Positions 8,233 to 15,278 of a stretch of DNA of 64,000 nucleotides are shown one piece after another. Each line of letters opens with the position of its first letter. Positions within the stretch are counted from its first letter, which is position 1. The position numbers and the translations under genes are program-made. Source of the DNA: Mesorhizobium sp. SOD10 (lineage in GTDB: Bacteria > Pseudomonadota > Alphaproteobacteria > Rhizobiales > Rhizobiaceae); the NCBI GenBank assembly GCA_000824805.1, contig CCNA01000060.1, positions 248,001 through 312,000 on the forward strand. The letters run 5' to 3'. The notes below the pieces were generated by a model, which was not told where the DNA came from, did not search any database, and saw only the letters and a program-made list of their open reading frames with translations.

Positions 8233-9096
8233 ATGGCCGGCGCTTCCAACATCGTGACGGGCGACATCGTCATGGATGCGGTCCGCGCCGCCGACCATGA
8301 CCGCTACCTGTCGGCGCTCTATGCGCCCGCCGACAAGCGCAACGCGCTGCTCGCGCTTTACGCCTTCAACGCCGAGGTCGCGAGCGTGCGCGACCGCATC
8401 CACGAGCCGCTGCCGGGTGAGGTCAGGCTGCAATGGTGGCGCGACGTCATTTTGGCCGAAGGGGATGCCGAGACGGGCCATCCGATTGCCGATGCCCTAC
8501 GCGCGACGATCGCCGCCAATCATCTGCCGAAGACTGCCTTCGAGAACATGCTCGAGGCGCGGATCTTCGATCTCTATGACGATCCGATGCCGTCGCGGAC
8601 CGACCTTGAGGGCTATTGCGGCGAAACGGCCGCGGCGCTGATCCAGCTTGTGGCCATGGCGCTCGATCCGGTGGCGGCGCCGGGCTTCGCCGAGCTGGCG
8701 GGACGAGCCGGTTGTGCGCAGGCCATTACCGGCCTGCTGCTTCTGTTGCCGCTGCATCGTCGGCGCGGCCAGTGCTTTGTGCCCGGCGACATACTGGCGG
8801 CGGCCGGCACGACGCCGGAAGAGTTCGTCAAAGGAGAGGGCGAGGCTGCCGCGGAGCGCGCGGTGGCGGCGATGGTCGCGCTGGCGCGGGAGCATCTCAA
8901 TGCCTTCGAGAAGGGTGCGCCGGCGCTTCCGGTTTCGCTGCGCCCTGCATTCCTGCCGCTGGCGCTGACGCGCGCCCATCTCGACAAGATGGAAAAGGCG
9001 GGCAATTCGGTGCTCAGCAGGACGGTAGCGCTCTCCACCCTGCGCCGGCACTGGCTGCTCCTGCGTCACGCGATGCGGGGCTGGACGCCCCTTTGA
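8233..9096 (+). CDS. Squalene/phytoene synthase-like protein (NDUFAF6-type)
   Basis: 287 residues of the isoprenoid synthase fold related to squalene/phytoene synthase. The N-terminus (HDRYLSALYAPADKR, LYAFNAEVASVRD) and LQWWRDVI are characteristic. Both Asp-rich catalytic motifs are degraded: the first reads FNAEVASVRDR, and the second is replaced by LPLHRRRGQCFVPGD instead of the usual DVGED-type motif. This is the pattern of NDUFAF6, the mitochondrial complex I assembly factor in this superfamily. Directly adjacent to the NDUFAF3-like gene. A prenyl-transfer activity is unlikely; the assembly role is inference. Confidence 0.82.
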   Translation: MAGASNIVTGDIVMDAVRAADHDRYLSALYAPADKRNALLALYAFNAEVASVRDRIHEPLPGEVRLQWWRDVILAEGDAETGHPIADALRATIAANHLPKTAFENMLEARIFDLYDDPMPSRTDLEGYCGETAAALIQLVAMALDPVAAPGFAELAGRAGCAQAITGLLLLLPLHRRRGQCFVPGDILAAAGTTPEEFVKGEGEAAAERAVAAMVALAREHLNAFEKGAPALPVSLRPAFLPLALTRAHLDKMEKAGNSVLSRTVALSTLRRHWLLLRHAMRGWTPL

Positions 9097-9177
9097 CGTA
9101 AACGTCAATCGTGCTAGGGGTTCTCTTGAGTGGACTCGCGTCAAAGAAATGCGGGCCGCCGGAGGAACCGCCTTTCC

Positions 9178-9603
9178 ATGAGCCTGCCAGTCCTGGTCGT
9201 TCTTGTCGTGGTCGGCATCGCGTTGTCGGTCGCGGCCGTACATTTCACCGGCGGCACGACAACCGCGACGCTTGCCGGCGCGGATCAGGCGCTCGCACGC
9301 TTTGCCGAGGACTTTCCCGACGAAAGGCCGGGAGCCGTGCGGCTGACAGCCGAGAACCATACCGCTTTTCTCGATCTCGGCGCGCAGCGTTGCGGCATCG
9401 TCCAGAGCATAGGCGATTGTTTTCTGACGCGTATCGTCACGCCGCAAGACCTTCTAGCGCTGGCCAGGGAAGGGGATGCGGTGTCGCTGCGGCTGAAGGA
9501 CTTCACCTGGAAAGGTGGGCGGTTTGCTTTTGCCAACGAAGCCGATGCGCGAGCCGTAGCGGCGGCGCTGCAGAACGATGATCGGATCCGGGAGGCGGCG
9601 TGA
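9178..9603 (+). CDS. Small single-TM membrane protein, unknown function
   Basis: 141 residues from ATG 9178, chosen because GGAGGA at 9161-9166 lies 11 bases upstream; a GTG at 9130 is in frame. One N-terminal transmembrane segment (LPVLVVLVVVGIALSVAAV) is followed by an extracytoplasmic domain. That domain contains two cysteines (QRCGIVQSIGDC), is rich in Asp and Ala, and has the segment LAREGDAVSLRLKDFTWKG. No family is recognised. It overlaps the following hydroxylase gene by one base (TGA/ATG), indicating translational coupling and possibly a shared role. Confidence 0.7.
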   Translation: MSLPVLVVLVVVGIALSVAAVHFTGGTTTATLAGADQALARFAEDFPDERPGAVRLTAENHTAFLDLGAQRCGIVQSIGDCFLTRIVTPQDLLALAREGDAVSLRLKDFTWKGGRFAFANEADARAVAAALQNDDRIREAA

Positions 9604-10552
9604 TGGATCAGTATGATTTCCCGCAGGTCACCCAGCTTGCGATCCCCTTCTTCGTCGCGGCGATTCTGATCGAGCTGTGGCTGGTGCGCACCGGCCGCGC
9701 CAAGGGATCGTTCGAGACGCGCGATACGCTGACCAGCCTGATGATGGGAACGGGCAATGTCGTTGCAGGCCTGCTGCTCGGAGTCGTGTCCTACTGGGCG
9801 CTGCTGCGGCTCTGGCAGTTCCGCTTCTTCAATCTCGGCCTGTCGATCTGGGTGTTCGTCGCCGCTTTTCTGCTCGATGACTTGCGCTACTACGTCTATC
9901 ACCGCATCGCGCACCGGGTGCGCTGGGTGTGGGCCGAGCATGTCAACCATCACTCCAGCCAGCACTACAATCTCTCGACGGCGCTGAGGCAGAGCTGGAC
10001 CGGCCTGTTCACCTTCACCTTCATCCTGCAGGCGCCGCTGGTGCTGCTCGGCTTCCATCCGGCGGTGATCGCCTTCGTCTTCGGCTTCAACCTGGTCTGG
10101 CAATTTTGGATCCATACCGAGACGATCGGCAAGATGTGGGGCTGGTTCGAATTCATCTTCAACACGCCCTCGCACCACCGCGTCCACCATGCCACCAATC
10201 CGCGCTATCTCGACGCCAACTACGCCGGCACACTGATCATCTGGGACCGCATGTTCGGCACCTTCGTCAAGGAACTGGAGGAAGACCGGCCGCGCTACGG
10301 CATCGTCAAGAATATCGGTACATTAACCCGCTGAAGGTGGCGTTCCACGAATGGATCGGCATGTTCAAGGATGCGCTGGCGCCCGAGCTCACGTTCCGTC
10401 AGCGGCTGAACTACCTCATCCAGCCGCCGGGCTGGAGCCATGACGGCTCAAGAGATACGTCGGAGACGCTGAAAGCGGCCTATGTGCGGAGGAATCCGGG
10501 AGAGGCGGGGAAGCCGGGGTTGCCGGCAGCGGGTGCCGAGCCGGCGGAGTGA
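9603..10552 (+). pseudogene. Sterol desaturase/fatty acid hydroxylase family, frameshifted
   Basis: Membrane-bound di-iron hydroxylase family (PF04116-type). The first frame (9603-10334) carries the TM segments and all histidine clusters: YYVYHRIAHRVRW, AEHVNHHSSQHYN and SHHRVHHATNPRY. It then stops early at NIGTLTR. The expected continuation NPLKVAFHEWIGMFKD ... PPGWSHDG is found in the next frame and runs to a TGA at 10550-10552. Adding one T to the TT at 10323-10324 restores GTFNPLKVAFHEW, so a single-base deletion (or sequencing error) explains the break. The catalytic core is intact, so a shortened 243-residue product could still be made. Overlaps the upstream small membrane protein gene by one base. 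Confidence 0.85.
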
Positions 10553-10661
10553 GGATTGTCTCGGGTGGTCAGTCGCTGTCTCGCGCCAGCTCCGAAATCC
10601 GTCCCCTCACTCGAGGCCAGCCAAAGGTGCCCGGATTCGAATCTACCCTGCGGCTGGGCTG

Positions 10662-11091
10662 TCACCCAGGCACGGCAGCGCTGATGCGCCGTGTTGTACC
10701 GAAAATCCGGCTGAAGGTGCCGCCCAGTGCATCCGTGAAATTGGCTTGCAGTTCGACCAGCGCGTGCACGACGGCGGGCGCTTCCGAGCCGGGGTTCTCT
10801 CGCTGGAAGTGTGCGCTGCCGTATACCCCCTGAGGATGTGACGGATTGAGACGGGCCTGGATGGCCCAAAACGATGACAGCGAGTAGAGCGTCTTAATGA
10901 AGTTGAGGAATACCTGGTCGGTATAGGGGGCCTTTAAGGCCCTGCACAGCTATTATCCTCTTCAGGCTTCGGTCGCGGTTCTCGTTGTAGTTTTCATTTT
11001 CGTACAGCCAACCTTTGCCGCCATGGGGCTGGCCGATTAACGCTTCAAGCGCCGGTATGTGAACAGCACGCAGCTTTTGCAGGTTGGCTGG
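10662..11091 (-). pseudogene. Decayed gene of unknown function downstream of trmFO
   Basis: Coding-like sequence on the minus strand, without a start codon and with a frameshift. The 5' part reads ...GQPHGGKGWLYENENYNEN...RIIAVQGLKGP. At the five-base G run at 10926-10930 (C run on the minus strand) the frame shifts, and the reading continues as YTDQVFLNFIKTLYSLSSF...ARLNPSHPQGVYGSAHF to a TGA at 10662-10664. Removing one base of the run joins both halves. The open frame is closed upstream by a stop at 11092-11094, with no in-frame ATG, so the N-terminus is missing. Same strand as trmFO and 60 bases below it. The family is not recognised. Confidence 0.5.
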
Positions 11092-11151
11092 TCACGGTTC
11101 GGCAAATCCCGGCGGCAGAAGCTGCGGCATCCCGGAACGCTTGGCCACGAA

Positions 11152-12561
11152 TTACTCCGCCGCCTCGGCCCGCCCAGGCAACCCCAGCCACGCTCTGCAA
11201 TCGGCCAGCGCGCGCGAGGTGATCGCGTGCCTTTTCGCAACGGTCTTGTTCTTGCCGCGCAGGCGCCTGCCTTCGGCCTTCGGCGCCTCGACGGGCGGGA
11301 ACAGGCCGAAATTGACGTTCATCGGCTGGAAGGAGCGTTTGCCGGGCTCGTCGTCCGAAACGATGTGGCCGCCGGTGATGTGGTTGAGCAGCGCGCCGAA
11401 GGCGGTGGTCACGGGCGGCAGTGACGACGCCTGGCCGAGCCGTTCTGCGGCGGCGAAGCGACCAGCAAGCAGGCCTATTGCCGCGCTTTCGACATAGCCT
11501 TCGCAGCCGGTGATCTGGCCGGCGAAGCGCAGGCCGGGGCGCGATTTGAGCTGCAGCGAAGGATCGAGCAGCGTCGGCGAGTTGATGTAGGTGTTGCGAT
11601 GCAGGCCCCCGAGCCGTGCAAAGTCGGCGTTTTCCAGCCCCGGAATGGTGCGGAAGATGCGCACCTGCTCGGCATGCTTCAGCTTGGTCTGGAAGCCGAC
11701 CATATTGTAGAGCGTGCCCAGCGCATTGTCCTGGCGAAGCTGCACCACCGCATAGGCCTTGACCGAGGGATTATGGACGTTGGTCAGCCCCATCGGCTTC
11801 ATCGGCCCGTAGCGCAGCGTCTCGACGCCGCGCTCGGCCATCACTTCGATCGGCAGGCAGCCGTCGAAATAGGGCGTGCCTTCCCACTCCTTGAACTCGG
11901 TTTTTTGCCCTTCCAGCAGCGCCGCCACGAAGGCGAGATACTGGTCCTTGTCCATTGGGCAGTTGATATAGTCCTTGCCGGTGCCGCCGGGCCCGACCTT
12001 GTCGTAGCGCGACTGGAACCAGGCCGTATTCATGTCAATCGTGTCGAAATGCACGATCGGCGCGATCGCGTCGAAGAAGGCCAGCGCATCGGCGCCGGTG
12101 ACCTCCGCGATCGACTGCGCCAGCGAAGGCGCCGTCAGCGGGCCGGTGGCGATGATCGCCTGATCCCAATCCTTGGGCGGCAGGCCCGGCACTTCCTCGC
12201 GCTGGATGGTGATCAGCGGATGCGCTTCGATCTTGGCTGTGACCGCGTCGGAAAAGCCGTCGCGGTCGACAGCAAGCGCGCCACCCGCCGGCACCTGGTT
12301 GGCATCGCCGGCGCTCATGATCAGCGAGCCGGCGAGCCGCATTTCGGCATGGAGCAGGCCGACGGCGTTGTTTTCGGCGTCGTCCGAGCGGAAGGAGTTC
12401 GAGCAGACGAGCTCGGCCAGGCCGTCGGTCTTATGCGCGTCGGTGCCGCGCACCGGGCGCATTTCATGCAGCACGACCGGGACGCCGGCTTGCGCGATCT
12501 GCCATGCGGCCTCGGAGCCGGCAAGGCCGCCGCCGATGACGTGTACGGGATTTTTGCTCAT
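11152..12561 (-). CDS. trmFO: tRNA m5U54 methyltransferase TrmFO (folate/FAD-dependent)
   Basis: Uses methylenetetrahydrofolate and FAD to make 5-methyluridine at position 54 of the tRNA T-loop. 469 residues, normal for the family. The start at 12561 gives MSKNPVHVIGGGLAGSEAAW, with the FAD-binding GGGLAGSEAA dinucleotide motif at the extreme N-terminus. Other conserved segments are CSNSFRSDDAENNAVGLLH, NCPMDKDQYLAF and GQITGCEGYVESAA. The open frame continues upstream to 12729, but that part runs through the small-RNA hairpin and is not protein. Its start lies 72 bases downstream of the last sRNA terminator. Confidence 0.94.
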   Translation of the reverse strand: MSKNPVHVIGGGLAGSEAAWQIAQAGVPVVLHEMRPVRGTDAHKTDGLAELVCSNSFRSDDAENNAVGLLHAEMRLAGSLIMSAGDANQVPAGGALAVDRDGFSDAVTAKIEAHPLITIQREEVPGLPPKDWDQAIIATGPLTAPSLAQSIAEVTGADALAFFDAIAPIVHFDTIDMNTAWFQSRYDKVGPGGTGKDYINCPMDKDQYLAFVAALLEGQKTEFKEWEGTPYFDGCLPIEVMAERGVETLRYGPMKPMGLTNVHNPSVKAYAVVQLRQDNALGTLYNMVGFQTKLKHAEQVRIFRTIPGLENADFARLGGLHRNTYINSPTLLDPSLQLKSRPGLRFAGQITGCEGYVESAAIGLLAGRFAAAERLGQASSLPPVTTAFGALLNHITGGHIVSDDEPGKRSFQPMNVNFGLFPPVEAPKAEGRRLRGKNKTVAKRHAITSRALADCRAWLGLPGRAEAAE

Positions 12562-12632
12562 GAGCGCCGAAATAATCGCTTGAGGACGCGATTGCAATTG
12601 CCGGCGGAAAACGCACCAGGCCGGTGCCTGCG

Positions 12633-12748
12633 CCAAAAAACAACAACACCCGCCGGGGGAGGAGGTCCGGCGGGTGTCGTTTTGGGGGTCGATCCTCGGG
12701 AGGAGGAGAAGATCGACCATATTCGCCATCGCCGGGGAGGAGGTCGGC
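12633..12748 (-). ncRNA. Triple-hairpin anti-SD small RNA, unit A (cuckoo/CcsR-like)
   Basis: On the minus strand three hairpins follow one another. H1 (12731-12748) has a 4-bp stem GCCG/CGGC and loop ACCTCCTCCC. H2 (12687-12718) has an 8-bp stem GGTCGATC/GATCGACC and a 16-base loop containing CTCCTCCTCCC. H3 (12646-12677) has an 11-bp stem ACACCCGCCGG/CCGGCGGGTGT and loop ACCTCCTCCC, then TTGTTGTTTTTT as a terminator tail. The loops are complementary to a Shine-Dalgarno sequence. This matches the described cuckoo RNA family (CcsR in Rhodobacter), which sits beside DUF1127 genes, as here. Exact 5' end unknown. Confidence 0.8.
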
Positions 12749-12842
12749 TTTGACGAAATCTCTTTCGCCTTTTTTAGAAGGGCGAAACCTTCGAAGACGA
12801 ACTACTTCGCTTGGAAGACGAACTTCGTTCGCTTCTGAACAA

Positions 12843-12949
12843 CGCCCGCCGGGGGAGGAGGTCCGGCGGGCGCCGTTTCGGTGGTCAACCCTTGGGAGGA
12901 GGTAAGGGTTGGCCGTATCCGTCAGGGTCGGGGAGGAGGTCGACCCTGG
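12843..12949 (-). ncRNA. Triple-hairpin anti-SD small RNA, unit B (cuckoo/CcsR-like)
   Basis: Second tandem unit, minus strand, directly after the nearer DUF1127 gene. H1 (12923-12948): stem CAGGGTCG/CGACCCTG. H2 (12886-12911): stem CAACCCTT/AAGGGTTG. H3 (12843-12872): 10-bp stem CGCCCGCCGG/CCGGCGGGCG followed by TTGTT. All three loops are the identical 10 bases ACCTCCTCCC. Stem sequences differ between hairpins but remain paired, so the structure and the loop are what is conserved. H1 begins 14 bases after the DUF1127 stop, so the RNA is probably processed from the DUF1127 mRNA. Confidence 0.82.
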
Positions 12950-12962
12950 CGAAATTCCTTAC

Positions 12963-13103
12963 TTAGATCGCCTTGCGGGCGACCATCTTGATCTCGTCGC
13001 GCACGATTCCGAGATCATGGAGCTGGCGGTTCGAAAGCCGACCCAGCTCAGCAACGGTGTCGCGGTAGACGCGCCAGTTGCGATAGCTGCGGATCAGGTT
13101 CAT
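12963..13103 (-). CDS. DUF1127 small protein 1
   Basis: 46-residue basic protein of the DUF1127 family, starting MNLIRSYRNWRVYRDTV and containing the conserved LGRLSNRQLHDLGIVRDEI core. DUF1127 proteins are short Arg-rich RNA-associated or regulatory proteins in alphaproteobacteria; in Rhodobacter the member CcaF1 is co-transcribed with, and affects, CcsR sRNAs. Here sRNA unit B starts 14 bases downstream on the same strand. The paralogue 13154-13294 lies upstream, separated by a hairpin at 13127-13148. Likely co-transcribed with the sRNAs. Confidence 0.88.
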   Translation of the reverse strand: MNLIRSYRNWRVYRDTVAELGRLSNRQLHDLGIVRDEIKMVARKAI

Positions 13104-13126
13104 TGTCTTGCTCTCTTCAAAACTGG

Positions 13127-13148
13127 TTCGGACCATTTGCGGTCCGAA
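13127..13148 (-). other. Hairpin between the two DUF1127 genes
   Basis: An 8-bp perfect stem TTCGGACC/GGTCCGAA with a 6-base loop lies in the 50-base gap between the paralogous DUF1127 genes. It has no T-run, so it is more likely an RNA-processing or stability element than a terminator. This is inference. Confidence 0.55.
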
Positions 13149-13153
13149 GCGGA

Positions 13154-13294
13154 TTAGACCGCCTTGCGGGCGACGTAGTGGATGTCGCTGCGGCTGATGC
13201 CGAGGTCGGTCAGTTCACGGTTCGACAGGCGGCTCAGCTCGGAAACGGTTTCCCGGTAGCGGCGCCAGTTGCGGTAGTTGCGGATCAGGTTCAT
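13154..13294 (-). CDS. DUF1127 small protein 2
   Basis: 46-residue DUF1127 paralogue: MNLIRNYRNWRRYRETV, then LSRLSNRELTDLGISRSDI, ending VARKAV. It is clearly similar to its neighbour at 12963-13103 over its whole length, so the pair is a local duplication. It is the first gene of the proposed DUF1127-DUF1127-sRNA-sRNA unit, and a candidate stress promoter lies about 50 bases upstream. Below the usual gene-size cut-off, but codon pattern, conserved ends and paralogy make it a confident gene. Confidence 0.88.
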   Translation of the reverse strand: MNLIRNYRNWRRYRETVSELSRLSNRELTDLGISRSDIHYVARKAV

Positions 13295-13346
13295 GGTAGT
13301 TCTCGTTTCGTCTTTAGTTCGGGTCATTCCGTTTGTGTACGAACGG

Positions 13347-13378
13347 AAAATAGGTGGGATCGTATCGGTTTAAAAGTG
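13347..13378 (-). promoter_or_regulatory. Possible heat-shock-type promoter for the DUF1127/sRNA unit
   Basis: On the minus strand CTTTTA (13371-13376) is followed 12 bases later by CCCACCTA (13351-13358), about 55 bases before the first DUF1127 start. This loosely resembles an RpoH promoter (CTTGAA and CCCCATNT). In Rhodobacter the equivalent DUF1127/CcsR unit is under RpoH control, which is why it was considered. The match is weak. Confidence 0.2.
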
Positions 13379-13528
13379 CCGTTGGCGCATGGCAGCAATG
13401 CAAATTGTGCAATGCAACATTAACGGCCATTCACGCCTGCGTCACAAAGAAAGCCGAATCGGAAATTGGCGCAGCGTCAACGGCTTGGCTGTTTCGGCTA
13501 AGGACATGACCGGGGCCGGGGGGAAAGC

Positions 13529-14647
13529 ATGGCGGGCTATGCGACACGGGTGAGGGCGGATATCGCGCGCTGGCGGGAGGCCGGGCTGATCGATCCCGCC
13601 ACGGCGGAGGCGTTGACGCGCGACGTCGCCGCCAACGAGCGCGCGTCGCTGAGTTTCGGCTCCATCCTGGCGATGATGGCGGCGCTTCTGTTCGGCGCCG
13701 CGATCCTGATCTTCGTCGCCGCGAATTGGGAGACCATCCCGCGTCTCGCTCGCGTGGCGGCGCTGTTTACGGTCATCCTCGCCGGCTATGTCGGCGGCGC
13801 GGTGCTGAAGGCACGCGATCATGCCGCGATCGGCGAGGCGCTGTGGATTATCGCGGCCGCCGCTTTCGGCGGATCGATCGCGCTGATCGGCCAGATGTAT
13901 CACCTCTCGGGCGACGAGACCTCGGCGCTGGTGACATGGTGCGCGGGTACGGCGCTGGCGGCAGTGGCGCTGCGTTCCAACCCGCTGACGGTGGCTGCGG
14001 TCGGCATTGCGGATGCCTGGCTGATGCTCAAGGGGTTCGGCTTCTACTGGCGCGCGGAAATTCCGCATCTCTTCATCGTCATGGCGGTCGTCCTGTTCGC
14101 CATCTCGTTCTGGACGCGCAGCCGGCCCGCGCGCCACCTCATCATTTTGTCGGTCATCCTCTATCTGGTTTTGTTGGCGACCGATCACGACACGCTGCCG
14201 GTAGCGATTTCGCTGGCCATCGCCTCAGGACTACTCTTTGCCGCTTCGGTCTTTGCCGGCGACCCGATCGACAGGATCCTTCGGCTGGGTGGCCGGCTGC
14301 CCTTGCACGCCTTGCTCGGCTTCCTCACCGGCATGGCAATCATCCAGTTCGATCTGGCGGATGAAAGCACCTACAACAGCGGTTTCGCCGTCGCCTCCGT
14401 GGTGGCTCTCGCCGGCATCGTCGCGGCGATCATGCTGGCGGGCCGTGAGAGCAGGGGGCTGCGCTGGCTGGCCTATGCCGGCTTCGCCTTCGAACTCGCC
14501 ATTATCTATGGCGTAACCTTGCGGTCGATGCTGGATACCGCCGGCTTCTTCCTGGCGGCGGCCGTGCTGCTCGGTATCCTGGCGCTCATCATCATCCGCA
14601 TCGAGAAGCGCATGAAAGCGCCTGCCGAGACAGGAGCAGCGGCATGA
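13529..14647 (+). CDS. DUF2157 membrane protein
   Basis: 372-residue polytopic inner-membrane protein of the DUF2157 family. A cytoplasmic N-terminal region (RADIARWREAGLIDPATAEA) is followed by about ten hydrophobic segments starting at SILAMMAALLFGAAILIFVA and including the conserved NWETIPRLARV loop. DUF2157 genes commonly sit beside a GDYXXLXY protein gene, and that partner follows here with a 4-base ATGA overlap. Biochemical function is unknown. The DUF4401 partner often found with the pair is absent. Confidence 0.85.
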   Translation: MAGYATRVRADIARWREAGLIDPATAEALTRDVAANERASLSFGSILAMMAALLFGAAILIFVAANWETIPRLARVAALFTVILAGYVGGAVLKARDHAAIGEALWIIAAAAFGGSIALIGQMYHLSGDETSALVTWCAGTALAAVALRSNPLTVAAVGIADAWLMLKGFGFYWRAEIPHLFIVMAVVLFAISFWTRSRPARHLIILSVILYLVLLATDHDTLPVAISLAIASGLLFAASVFAGDPIDRILRLGGRLPLHALLGFLTGMAIIQFDLADESTYNSGFAVASVVALAGIVAAIMLAGRESRGLRWLAYAGFAFELAIIYGVTLRSMLDTAGFFLAAAVLLGILALIIIRIEKRMKAPAETGAAA

Positions 14648-15225
14648 CCGGCAAGAAACTCATCATCTCGGCGCTGGTGCTGGCGCTTGTCCAGATCGGC
14701 TTCCTTAGCTGGATCATCACCGGCCGGGCCGCGATCCTGCGCAACGGCAGGGAAGTGCTCCTGAAAGTCGAACCAGTCGATCCGCGCGATCTTCTGCGCG
14801 GCGACCATATCTCGCTCAACAACAACATTTCGCGCATCCCTGTGAAGCTCATCGCCAACATCCCGCAAGGCAAGTTCACCAGCGATGACAGATCGATCGT
14901 GGTGCGGCTGAAGAAGGGCGCCGAGGGCTATTGGCAGCCGACCGCGGCGTGGTTCGGCAAGGCGCCGTCACCGGCAGGCGAGGGCGAAGCGGACATTGCC
15001 GGCCATGTCGCGGAGGGCTGGGGCCTTCGTGATCCGGAAGCGACGGTCGCGCCCGACTATGGGATCGACCGCTTCTATCTGCCGGAAGGCGAAGGCGTGG
15101 CGATCCAGGACGACATGCGCGTGCGGCCATTCGGCATCAAGCTCGCGCTCGCGCCCGACGGCACGGCGCAGATCAAGGCGCTGATGGACGGCGACAAGAC
15201 GCTGTTCGAGGAGCCGCTTTATTAG
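14644..15225 (+). CDS. GDYXXLXY-type membrane-anchored protein
   Basis: 193 residues: one N-terminal membrane anchor (LIISALVLALVQIGFLSWII) and an extracytoplasmic domain. It has the family layout LLKVEPVDPRDLLRGD followed by the signature position, which here reads GDHISLNN rather than GDYxxLxY, so the tyrosines are replaced. It overlaps the DUF2157 gene by four bases, the standard pairing for this family. Function unknown. Confidence 0.8.
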   Translation: MTGKKLIISALVLALVQIGFLSWIITGRAAILRNGREVLLKVEPVDPRDLLRGDHISLNNNISRIPVKLIANIPQGKFTSDDRSIVVRLKKGAEGYWQPTAAWFGKAPSPAGEGEADIAGHVAEGWGLRDPEATVAPDYGIDRFYLPEGEGVAIQDDMRVRPFGIKLALAPDGTAQIKALMDGDKTLFEEPLY

Positions 15226-15278
15226 AGCGTTCAAGGGCTGTGGTCGTCAGCGGCAGTCCGTATTGATGATGGTCCCGG

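Noticed and set aside
10629..10675. tRNA-like T-arm (GGATTCGAATCTACC)
   Set aside because: No acceptor, D-arm or anticodon stem fits around it in either direction; the palindromic ATTCGAAT alone is not enough.
12633..12949. Repeated GGAGGAGG as a CRISPR or tandem repeat array
   Set aside because: Repeats are short loop sequences within different stems, irregularly spaced, without unique equal-length spacers or cas genes. RNA hairpins explain them better.
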